Below, in pieces: positions 51,901 through 62,620 of a DNA stretch of 64,000 bases. Below the pieces are notes generated by a model. The model was not told the DNA's origin and did no database searches. It saw nothing but the letters and a program-made list of their open reading frames with translations. The stretch is taken from assembly GCF_050948215.1 (NCBI RefSeq), contig NW_027489052.1:1-64000 (forward strand), given 5' to 3'. The stretch's first letter is position 1. The number at the start of each line of letters is the position of its first letter. The stretch comes from Halictus rubicundus. Taxonomy: Eukaryota; Arthropoda; Insecta; Hymenoptera; Halictidae. Position numbers and translations under genes: made by a program.

Positions 51901-54900
51901 TCCTCTATCCTATCCTGTCCTCTATCCTATCCTATACTCTATCCTATCGTATCCTCTATCGTATCCTATCCTCTATCCTATCCTATCCTCTATCCTATCC
52001 TATCGTCTATCCAATCCTATCCTCTATCCTATCCTATCCGCTATCCTATCCTATCCTCTATCCTATCGTATCCTCTATCCTATCCTATCCTCTATCCTAA
52101 CCTATCCTCTATCCTATCCTATTCTCTATCCTATCCTATCCTCTATCCTATCCTATCCTCTATCCGATCCTCTATCCGATCCTCTATCCTATCCTATCCT
52201 CTATCCTATCCTATCCTCTATCCTATCCTATCCTCTATCCTATCCTATCCTCTATCCTATCCTATCCTCTATCCTATCCTATCCTCTATCCTATCCTATC
52301 CTCTATCCTATCCTATCCTCTATCCTATCCTCTATCCTATTCTCTATCCTATCCTCTATCCTATCCTCTATCCTATCCTCTCCTCTATCCTATCCTATCC
52401 TCTATCCTATCCTATCCTCTATCCTATCCTCTATCCTATCCTATCCTCTATCCTATCCTATCCTCTATCCTATCCTATCCTCTATCCTATCCTATCCCCT
52501 ATCCTATCCTATCCTCTATCCTTTCCTCTATCCTATCCTATCCTCTATCCTATCCTATCCTCTATCCTATCCTATCCTCTATCGTATCCTATCCTCTATC
52601 CTGTCCTATCCTCTATCCTATCCTATCCTCTATCCTATCCAATCCTTTATCCTATCCTATCCTTTATCCTATCCTACCCTCTATCCTATCCTATCCTCTA
52701 TCCTATCCTATCCTCTATCCTATCCTCTCCTCTATCCTATCCTACCCTCTATCCTATCCTCTCCTCTGTCCTATCCTATCCTCTATCCTATCCTATCCTC
52801 TATCCTATCCTATCCTCTATCCTATCCTCTATCCTATCCTATCCTCTATCCTATCCTCTATCCTATCCTATCCTCTATCCTATCCTATCCTCTATCCTAT
52901 CCTATCCTCTATCCTATCCTATCCTCTATCCTATCCTATCCTCTATCCTATCCTATCCTCTATCCTATCCTATCCTCTATCCTATCCTATCCTCTATCCT
53001 ATCCTATCCTCTATCCTATCCTATCCTCTATCCTATCCTATCCTCTATCCTATCCTATCCTCTATCCTATCCTATCCTCTATCCTATCCTATCCTCTATC
53101 CTATCCTATCCTCTATCCTATCCTATCCTCTATCCTATCCTATCCTCTATCCTTTCCTCTATCCTATCCTATCCTCTATCCTATCCTATCCTCTATCCGA
53201 TCCTCTATCCTATCCTATCCTGTATCCTGTCCTATCCTCTATCCTATCCTCTATAATATCGTTTACTCTATCATATCCTATCCTCTATCCTATAATATCA
53301 TCTATCCTATTCTATCCTCTATCCTATCGTCTATCATATCCAATCCTCTATCGCATCCTCCATCCTATCGTATCCTCTATCCTATCCTATACTCTATCCT
53401 ATCCTCTCCTCTATCCAATCCTATCCTATATCCTATCCTTTCCTCTATCCTATCCAATCCTCTATCCTATCCTATCCTCTATCCTATCCTATCCTCTATC
53501 GTATCCTATCCTCTATCCTATCCTATCCTCTATCCTATCCTCTATCCTATCCTATCCTCTATCCTATCCTATCGTCTATCCTATCCTATCCTCTATCCTA
53601 TCCTATCCTCTATCCTATCCTATCCTCTATCCTATCGTATCCTCTATCGTATCCTATCCTCTATCCTATCCTATCCTCTATCCTATCCTATCCTCTATCC
53701 TATCCTATCCTCTATCCTATCCTTTCCTCAATCCTATTATATCCTCTATCCTATCCTATCCTCTATCCTATCCTATCCTCTATCCTATCCTATCCCCTAT
53801 CCTATCCTATCCTCTATCCTTTCCTCTATCCTATCCTATCCTCTATCCTATCCTATCCTCTATCCGATCCTCTATCCTATCCTATCCTGTATCCTGTCCT
53901 ATCCTCTATCCTATCCTCTATAATATCGTTTACTCTATCATATCCTATCCTCTATCCTATAATATCATCTATCCTATTCTATCCTCTATCCTATCGTCTA
54001 TCATATCCAATCCTCTATCGCATCCTCCATCCTATCGTATCCTCTATCCTATCCTATCCTCTATCCTATCCTCTCCTCTATCCAATCCTATCCTATATCC
54101 TATCCTTTCCTCTATCCTATCCAATCCTCTATCCTATCCTATCCTCTATCCTATCCTATCCTCTATCGTATCCTATCCTCTATCCTATCCTATCCCCTAT
54201 CCTATCGGATCCTCTATCCTATCCTATCCTGTATCCTGTCCTATCCTCTATCCTATCCTATCCTCTATCCTATCCTTTCCTCTATCCTATCCAATCCTCT
54301 ATCCTATCCTATCCTCTATCCGATCGTATCATCTATCGTATCCTATCCTCTATTCTATCCTATCCTCTATCCTATCCTATCCTCCATCCTATCCTCTATC
54401 CTATCCTATCCTCTATCCTATCCTCTATCCTATCCTATCCTCTATCCTATCCTATCGTCTATCCTATCCTATCCTCTATCCTATCCTATCCTCTATCCTA
54501 TCCTATCCTCTATCCTATCGTATCCTCTATCGTATCCTATCCTCTATCCTATCCTATCCTCTATCCTATCCTATCCTCTATCCTATCCTATCCTCTATCC
54601 TATCCTTTCCTCAATCCTATTATATCCTCTATCCTATCCTATCCTCTATCCTATCCTATCCTCTATCCTATCCTATCCCCTATCCTATCCTATCCTCTAT
54701 CCTTTCCTTTATCCTATCCTATACTCTATCCTATCCTATCCTCTATCCGATTCTCTATCCTATCCTATCCTGTATCCTGTCCTATCCTCTATCCTATCCT
54801 CTATAATATCGTTTACTCTATCATATCCTATCCTCTATCCTATAATATCATCTATCCTATTCTATCCTCTATCCTATCGTCTATCATATCCAATCCTCTA

Positions 54901-55111
54901 TCGCATCCTCCATCCTATCGTATCCTCTATCCTATCCTATCCTCTATCCTATCCTCTCCTCTATCCAATCCTATCCTATATCCTATCCTTTCCTCTATCC
55001 TATCCAATCCTCTATCCTATCCTATCCTCTATCCTATCGTATCATCTATCGTATCCTATCCTCTATCCTATCCTATCCTCTATCCTATCCTATCCTCTAT
55101 CCTATCCTATC
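48901..55111 (+). repeat. Relative of the 33-40 kb region, about 15.2 kb away
   Basis: Marker pairs: GTACCATC 33753/48986, type II landmark 33869/49102 (both 15233), CCAATTAC 34217/49455 and TGTACCC 34345/49583 (both 15238, one extra 5-mer). Type I landmarks follow at 51447, 53261, 53928 and 54811. One interval of about 1.65 kb present in the older region is absent. CATCTGTCG recurs near 51784. The stretch 54.0-55.1 kb carries the GATCGTATCATC/CTATTC variants seen at 8842. Confidence 0.85.
49741..50080 (+). repeat. 170-bp tandem duplication (ten 17-mers)
   Basis: CCTATCGTATCC at 49741 and 49911, and TCCGTCC at 49821 and 49991, are 170 apart. The counterpart at 34.6 kb has one copy. The first copy carries CCTGTATCG where the second has CCTCTATCG. 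Confidence 0.9.
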
Positions 55112-55167
55112 CTCTATCCTCTATCCTCTATCCTCTATCCTCTATCCTCTATCCTCTATCCTCTATC
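55112..55167 (+). repeat. 7-mer tract, 8 copies
   Basis: First 7-mer tract after an interval of nearly 30 kb without one. Eight perfect copies, followed by 17-mers and CCGATCC. Confidence 0.95.
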
Positions 55168-56164
55168 CTATCCTATCCTCTATCCGATCCTCTATCCTAT
55201 CCTATCCTCTATCCTATCCTATCCCCTATCCTATCCTATCCTCTATCCTCTCCTCTATCCTATCCTATCCTCTATCCTATCGTATCCTCTATCGTATCCT
55301 ATCCTCTATCCTATCCTATCCTCTATCCTATCCTATCCTCTATCCTATCCTTTCCTCAATCCTATTATATCCTCTATCCTATCCTATCCTCTATCCTATC
55401 CTATCCTATCCTCTATCCTATCCTATCCTCTATCCTATCCTATCCTCTATCCTATCCTATCCTCTATCCTATCCTATCCTCTATCGTATCCTATCCTCTA
55501 TCCTATCCTATCCTCTATCCTATCCTATCCTCTATCCTATCCTATCCTCTATCCTATCCTATCCTCTATCCGATCCTCTATCCTATCCTTTCCTCTATCC
55601 TATCCAATCCTCTATCCTATCCTATCCTCTATCCTATCGTATCATCTATCGTATCCTATCCTCTATCCTAGCCCATCCTCTATTATATCCTATCCTCTAT
55701 TATATCCTATCCTCTATCCTATCCGATCCTCTATCCTATCCTATCCTGTATCCTGTCCTATCCTCTATCCTATCCTATCCTCTATCCTATCCTTTCCTCT
55801 ATCCTATCCAATCCGCTATCCTATCCTATCCTCTATCCTATCGTATCATCTATCGTATCCTATCCTCTATCCTGTCCTATCCTCTATCCTATCGTATCCT
55901 CTATCGTATCCTATCCTCTATCCTATCCTATCCTCTATCCTATCCTATCCTCTATCCTATCCTATCCTCTATCCTATCCTATCCTCTATCCTATCCTATC
56001 CTCTATCCTATCCTATCCTCTATCCTATCCTATCCTCTATCCGATCCTCTATCCTATCCTATCCTCTATCCTATCCTATCCCCTATCCTATCCTATCCTC
56101 TATCCTCTCCTCTATCCTATCCTATCCTCTATCCTATCCTATCCTCTATCCTATCCTATCCTCT
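55168..56164 (+). repeat. 17-mer block with TTTCCTCAATCC and CTAGCCC
   Basis: Marker order CCGATCC, TATCCCC, TCTCCTC, GTATCCTCTATCG, TTTCCTCAATCC, a 22-mer, CCGATCC, CTTTCC/CCAATCC/GTATCATC, CTAGCCC (55669). This matches the 2.6-3.2-kb repeats at 40-47 kb, then runs into the ATG-variant block. Confidence 0.85.
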
Positions 56165-56954
56165 ATGCTATCCTACCCTCTTTCCTATCCTATCCTCTAT
56201 CCTATCCTATCCTCCATCCTATCCTATCCTCTATCCTATCCTATCCTCTATCGTATCCTATCCTCTATCCTGTCCTATCCTCTATCCTATCCTATCCTCT
56301 ATCCTATCCTATCCTTTATCCTATCCTATCCTCTATCCTATCCTACCCTCTATCCTATCCTATCCTCTATCCTATCCTATCCTCTATCCTATCCTCTCCT
56401 CTATCCTATCCTACCATCTATCCTATCCTCTCCTCTATCCTATCCTATCCTCTATCCTATTCTATCCTCTATCCTATCCTATCCTCTATCCTATCCTATC
56501 CTATCCTCTATCCGATCCTCTATCCTAGCCCATCCTCTATTATATCCTATCCTCTATTATATCCTATCCTCTATCCTATCCGATCCTCTATCCTATCCTA
56601 TCCTGTATCCTGTCCTATCCTCTATCCTATCCTATCCTCTATCCTATCCTTTCCTCTATCCTATCCAATCCGCTATCCTATCCTATCCTCTATCCTATCG
56701 TATCATCTATCGTATCCTATCCTCTATCCTGTCCTATCCTCTATCCTATCGTATCCTCTATCGTATCCTATCCTCTATCCTATCCTATCCTCTTTCCTAT
56801 CCTATCCTCTATCCTATCCTATCCTCTATCCTATCGTATCATCTATCGTATCCTATCCTCTATCCTGTCCTATCCTCTATCCTATCGTATCCTCTATCGT
56901 ATCCTATCCTCTATCCTATCCTATCCTCTTTCCTATCCTATCCTCTATCCTATC

Positions 56955-57234
56955 CTCTATCCTCTATCCTCTATCCTCTATCCTCTATCCTCTATCCTCT
57001 ATCCTCTATCCTCTATCCTCTATCCTCTATCCTCTATCCTCTATCCTCTATCCTCTATCCTCTATCCTCTATCCTCTATCCTCTATCCTCTATCCTCTAT
57101 CCTCTATCCTCTATCCTCTATCCTCTATCCTCTATAATCTATCCTCTATCCTCTATCCTCTATCCTCTATCCTCTATCCTCTATCCTCTATCCTCTATCC
57201 TCTATCCTCTATCCTCTATCCTCTATCCTCTATC
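56955..57234 (+). repeat. 7-mer tract, 40 copies, with internal CTATAATC
   Basis: Forty copies with one CC-to-AA change near 57136 that creates TAA. The same variant marks the tract at 59817-60047. Right flank 17-mer plus 22-mer. Confidence 0.95.
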
Positions 57235-57812
57235 CTATCCTATCCTCTATCCTATCCTATCCTATCCTCTATCCTATCCTATCCTCTATCCTATCCTATC
57301 CTCTATCCTATCCTATCCTCTATCCTATCCTATCCTCTATCCTATCCTATCCTCTATCCTATCCTATCCTCTATCCTATCCTATCCTCTATCCTATCCTA
57401 TCCTCTATCCGATCCTCTATCCTATCCTATCCTCTATCCTATCCTATCCCCTATCCTATCCTATCCTCTATCCTCTCCTCTATCCTATCCTATCCTCTAT
57501 CCTATCCTATCCTCTATGCTATCCTACCCTCTTTCCTATCCTATCCTCTATCCTATCCTATCCTCTATCCTATCCTATCCTCTATCCTATCCTATCCTCT
57601 ATCGTATCCTATCCTCTATCCTGTCCTATCCTCTATCCTATCCTATCCTCTATCCTATCCTATCCTTTATCCTATCCTATCCTCTATCCTATCCTACCCT
57701 CTATCCTATCCTATCCTCTATCCTATCCTATCCTCTATCCTATCCTCTATCCTATCCTATCCTCTATCCTATCCTATCCTCTATCCTATCCTATCCTCTA
57801 TCCTATCCTATC

Positions 57813-58092
57813 CTCTATCCTCTATCCTCTATCCTCTATCCTCTATCCTCTATCCTCTATCCTCTATCCTCTATCCTCTATCCTCTATCCTCTATCCTCT
57901 ATCCTCTATCCTCTATCCTCTATCCTCTATCCTCTATCCTCTATCCTCTATCCTCTATCCTCTATCCTCTATCCTCTATCCTCTATCCTCTATCCTCTAT
58001 CCTCTATCCTCTATCCTCTATCCTCTATCCTCTATCCTCTATCCTCTATCCTCTATCCTCTATCCTCTATCCTCTATCCTCTATCCTCTATC
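57813..58092 (+). repeat. 7-mer tract, 40 perfect copies
   Basis: Forty copies without substitution, followed by 17-mer plus 22-mer and then about 340 bp of nearly perfect 17-mers. This is one of the most homogeneous parts of the window. Confidence 0.95.
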
Positions 58093-59816
58093 CTATCCTA
58101 TCCTCTATCCTATCCTATCCTATCCTCTATCCTATCCTATCCTCTATCCTATCCTATCCTCTATCCTATCCTATCCTCTATCCTATCCTATCCTCTATCC
58201 TATCCTATCCTCTATCCTATCCTATCCTCTATCCTATCCTATCCTCTATCCTATCCTATCCTCTATCCTATCCTATCCTCTATCCTATCCTATCCTCTAT
58301 CCTATCCTATCCTCTATCCTATCCTATCCTCTATCCTATCCTATCCTCTATCCTATCCTATCCTCTATCCTATCCTATCCTCTATCCTATCCTATCCTCT
58401 ATCCTATCCTATCCTCTATCCTATCCTATCCTCTATCCGATCCTCTATCCTATCCTTTCCTCTATCCTATCCAATCCTCTATCCTATCCTATCCTCTATC
58501 CTATCGTATCATCTATCGTATCCTATCCTCTATCCTAGCCCATCCTCTATTATATCCTATCCTCTATTATATCCTATCCTTTATCCTATCCGATCCTCTA
58601 TCCTATCCTATCCTGTATCCTGTCCTATCCTCTATCCTATCCTATCCTCTATCCTATCCTTTCCTCTATCCTATCCAATCCGCTATCCTATCCTATCCTC
58701 TATCCTATCGTATCATCTATCGTATCCTATCCTCTATCCTGTCCTATCCTCTATCCTATCGTATCCTCTATCGTATCCTATCCTCTATCCTATCCTATCC
58801 TCTATCCTATCCTATCCTCTATCCTATCCTATCCTCTATCCTATCCTATCCTCTATCCTATCCTATCCTCTATCCTATCCTATCCTCTATCCGATCCTCT
58901 ATCCTATCCTATCCTCTATCCTATCCTATCCCCTATCCTATCCTATCCTCTATCCTCTATCCTCTCCTCTATCCTATCCTATCCTCTATCCTATCCTATC
59001 CTCTATCCTATCCTATCCTCTATGCTATCCTACCCTCTTTCCTATCCTATCCTCTATCCTATCCTATCCTCCATCCTATCCTATCCTCTATCCTATCCTA
59101 TCCTCTATCGTATCCTATCCTCTATCCTGTCCTATCCTCTATCCTATCCTATCCTCTATCCTATCCTATCCTTTATCCTATCCTATCCTCTATCCTATCC
59201 TACCCTCTATCCTATCCTATCCTCTATCCTATCCTATCCTCTATCCTATCCTCTCCTCTATCCTATCCTACCATCTATCCTATCCTCTCCTCTATCCTAT
59301 CCTATCCTCTATCCTATTCTATCCTCTATCCTATCCTATCCTCTATCCTATCCTATCCTATCCTCTATCCGATCCTCTATCCTAGCCCATCCTCTATTAT
59401 ATCCTATCCTCTATTATATCCTATCCTCTATCCTATCCGATCCTCTATCCTATCCTATCCTGTATCCTGTCCTATCCTCTATCCTATCCTATCCTCTATC
59501 CTATCCTTTCCTCTATCCTATCCAATCCGCTATCCTATCCTATCCTCTATCCTATCGTATCATCTATCGTATCCTATCCTCTATCCTGTCCTATCCTCTA
59601 TCCTATCGTATCCTCTATCGTATCCTATCCTCTATCCTATCCTATCCTCTTTCCTATCCTATCCTCTATCCTATCCTATCCTCTATCCTATCGTATCATC
59701 TATCGTATCCTATCCTCTATCCTGTCCTATCCTCTATCCTATCGTATCCTCTATCGTATCCTATCCTCTATCCTATCCTATCCTCTTTCCTATCCTATCC
59801 TCTATCCTATCCTATC

Positions 59817-60047
59817 CTCTATCCTCTATCCTCTATCCTCTATCCTCTATCCTCTATCCTCTATCCTCTATCCTCTATCCTCTATCCTCTATCCTCTATC
59901 CTCTATCCTCTATCCTCTATCCTCTATCCTCTATCCTCTATCCTCTATCCTCTATCCTCTATCCTCTATAATCTATCCTCTATCCTCTATCCTCTATCCT
60001 CTATCCTCTATCCTCTATCCTCTATCCTCTATCCTCTATCCTCTATC
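59817..60047 (+). repeat. 7-mer tract, 33 copies, with internal CTATAATC
   Basis: Thirty-three copies, seven fewer than its partner at 56955-57234, with the same internal variant. A direct case of copy-number change in a duplicated tract. Confidence 0.95.
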
Positions 60048-60720
60048 CTATCCTATCCTCTATCCTATCCTATCCTATCCTCTATCCTATCCTATCCTCT
60101 ATCCTATCCTATCCTCTATCCTATCCTATCCTCTATCCTATCCTATCCTCTATCCTATCCTATCCTCTATCGTATCCTATCCTCTATCCTGTCCTATCCT
60201 CTATCCTATCCTATCCTCTATCCTATCCTATCCTTTATCCTATCCTATCCTCTATCCTATCCTACCCTCTATCCTATCCTATCCTCTATCCTATCCTATC
60301 CTCTATCCTATCCTCTCCTCTATCCTATCCTACCATCTATCCTATCCTCTCCTCTATCCTATCCTATCCTCTATCCTATCCTATCCTCTATCCTATCCTA
60401 TCCTATCCTCTATCCGATCCTCTATCCTAGCCCATCCTCTATTATATCCTATCCTCTATTATATCCTATCCTCTATCCTATCCGATCCTCTATCCTATCC
60501 TATCCTGTATCCTGTCCTATCCTCTATCCTATCCTATCCTCTATCCTATCCTTTCCTCTATCCTATCCAATCCGCTATCCTATCCTATCCTCTATCCTAT
60601 CGTATCATCTATCGTATCCTATCCTCTATCCTGTCCTATCCTCTATCCTATCGTATCCTCTATCGTATCCTATCCTCTATCCTATCCTATCCTCTTTCCT
60701 ATCCTATCCTCTATCCTATC

Positions 60721-61063
60721 CTCTATCCTCTATCCTCTATCCTCTATCCTCTATCCTCTATCCTCTATCCTCTATCCTCTATCCTCTATCCTCTATCCTC
60801 TATCCTCTATCCTCTATCCTCTATCCTCTATCCTCTATCCTCTATCCTCTATCCTCTATCCTCTATCCTCTATCCTCTATCCTCTATCCTCTATCCTCTA
60901 TCCTCTATCCTCTATCCTCTATCCTCTATCCTCTATCCTCTATCCTCTATCCTCTATCCTCTATCCTCTATCCTCTATCCTCTATCCTCTATCCTCTATC
61001 CTCTATCCTCTATCCTCTATCCTCTATCCTCTATCCTCTATCCTCTATCCTCTATCCTCTATC
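60721..61063 (+). repeat. 7-mer tract, 49 perfect copies
   Basis: Forty-nine copies with no substitution, the second-longest tract here. Left flank CTCTTTCC, a 17-mer and a 12-mer; right flank 17-mer plus 22-mer. Confidence 0.95.
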
Positions 61064-61446
61064 CTATCCTATCCTCTATCCTATCCTATCCTATCCTCTA
61101 TCCTATCCTATCCTCTATCCTATCCTATCCTCTATCCTATCCTATCCTCTATCCTATCCTATCCTCTATCCTATCCTATCCTCTATCCTATCCTATCCTC
61201 TATCCTATCCTATCCTCTATCCTATCCTATCCTCTATCCTATCCTATCCTCTATCCTATCCTATCCTCTATCCTATCCTATCCTCTATCCTATCCTATCC
61301 TCTATCCTATCCTATCCTCTATCCTATCCTATCCTCTATCCGATCCTCTATCCTATCCTATCCTCTACCGTATCCTATCCCCTATCCTATCCTATCCTCT
61401 ATCCTCTCCTCTATCCTATCCTATCCTCTATCCTATCCTATCCTCT

Positions 61447-62620
61447 ATGCTATCCTACCCTCTTTCCTATCCTATCCTCTATCCTATCCTATCCTCTATC
61501 CTATCCTATCCTCTATCCTATCCTATCCTCTATCGTATCCTATCCTCTATCCTGTGCTATCCTCTATCCTATCCTATCCTCTATCCTATCCTATCCTTTA
61601 TCCTATCCTATCCTCTATCCTATCCTACCCTCTATCCTATCCTATCCTCTATCCTATCCTATCCTCTATCCTATCCTCTCCTCTATCCTATCCTACCATC
61701 TATCCTATCCTCTCCTCTATCCTATCCTATCCTCTATCCTATCCTATCCTCTATCCTATCCTATCCTCTATCCGATCCTCTATCCTAGCCTATCCTCTAT
61801 TATATCCTATCCTCTATCCTATCCTATCCTCTATCCTATCCTATCCTCTATCCTATCCTCTCCTCTATCATATCCAATCCTCTATCGTATCCTCTATCCT
61901 ATCCTACCCTCTTTCCTATCCTATCCTCTATCCTATCCTATCCTCTATCCTCTATCCTATCCTATCCTCTATCCTATCCTATCCTCTATCCTATCCTATC
62001 ATCTATCCTATCCTATCCTCTAACCTATCCTATCCTCTATCCGATCCTCTATCCTATCCTATCCTCTATCCTATCCTATACTCTATCCTATCCTATCCTC
62101 TATCTTATACTATCCTCTACCTTATCCTATCCTCTATCCTATCCTATCCTCTATCCTATCCTCTATCCGATCCTCTATCCTATCCTATCCTCTATCCTAT
62201 CCTATCCCCTATCCTATCCTATCCTCTATCCTCTCCTCTATCCTATCCTATCCTCTATCCTATCCTATCCTCTATGCTATCCTACCCTCTTTCCTATCCT
62301 ATCCTCTATCCTATCCTATCCTCTATCCTATCCTATCCTCTATACTATCCTATCCTCTATCGTATCCTATCCTCTATCCTGTCCTATCCTCTATCCTATC
62401 CTATCCTCTATCCTATCCTATCCTTTATCCTATCCTATCCTCTATCCTATCCTACCCTCTATCCTATCCTATCCTCTATCCTATCCTATCCTCTATCCTA
62501 TACTCTCCTCTATCCTATCCTACCATCTATCCTATCCTATCCTCTATCCTATCCTATCCTCTATCCTATCCTATCCTATCCTCTATCCGATCCTCTATCC
62601 TAGCCTATCCTATATTATAT
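61447..62620 (+). repeat. Two shortened ATG-variant units
   Basis: ATG variants at 61447 and 62274, each followed after 327-339 bp by CTAGCCTATCC (61786, 62601), the altered form of CTAGCCC. Between them lie a type II-like second half without CGTTTACTC (near 61868), CTAACC (62032) and TCTTATACTATCC. The 62601 copy has TATATTATATCC instead of CTCTATTATATCC. Confidence 0.85.

Larger units (their letters stand above)
56165..59021 (+). repeat. 2857-bp repeat, copy 1, with two long 7-mer tracts
   Basis: ATG variant at 56165, CTAGCCC at 56526 and 58536, 7-mer tracts at 56955-57234 and 57813-58092, second ATG variant at 57516. Offset to copy 2 is 2857 at the ATG and at CTAGCCC (56526/59383), falling to 2834 at the CTCTATAATC variant inside the 7-mer tract (57135/59969). 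Confidence 0.88.
59022..61446 (+). repeat. 2857-bp repeat, copy 2 and continuation
   Basis: Repeats copy 1 through CTAGCCC (59383), the doubled GTATCATC/CTGTCC/CTCTTTCC stretch and the 7-mer tract with CTATAATC. Then a further related unit without the ATG variant follows (near 60170, CTAGCCC at 60428), with a 49-copy 7-mer tract. CTACCGTATCC near 61367 is a private variant. Confidence 0.87.

Noticed and set aside
56165..62603. Open frames 56165-59971, 57516-58538, 59022-62603 and 61447-61788
   Set aside because: They overlap in different frames yet show the same peptide, which is only possible because 17 and 7 are not multiples of 3. Stops are TAA of CTATAATC or TAG of CTAGCCC/CTAGCCT.
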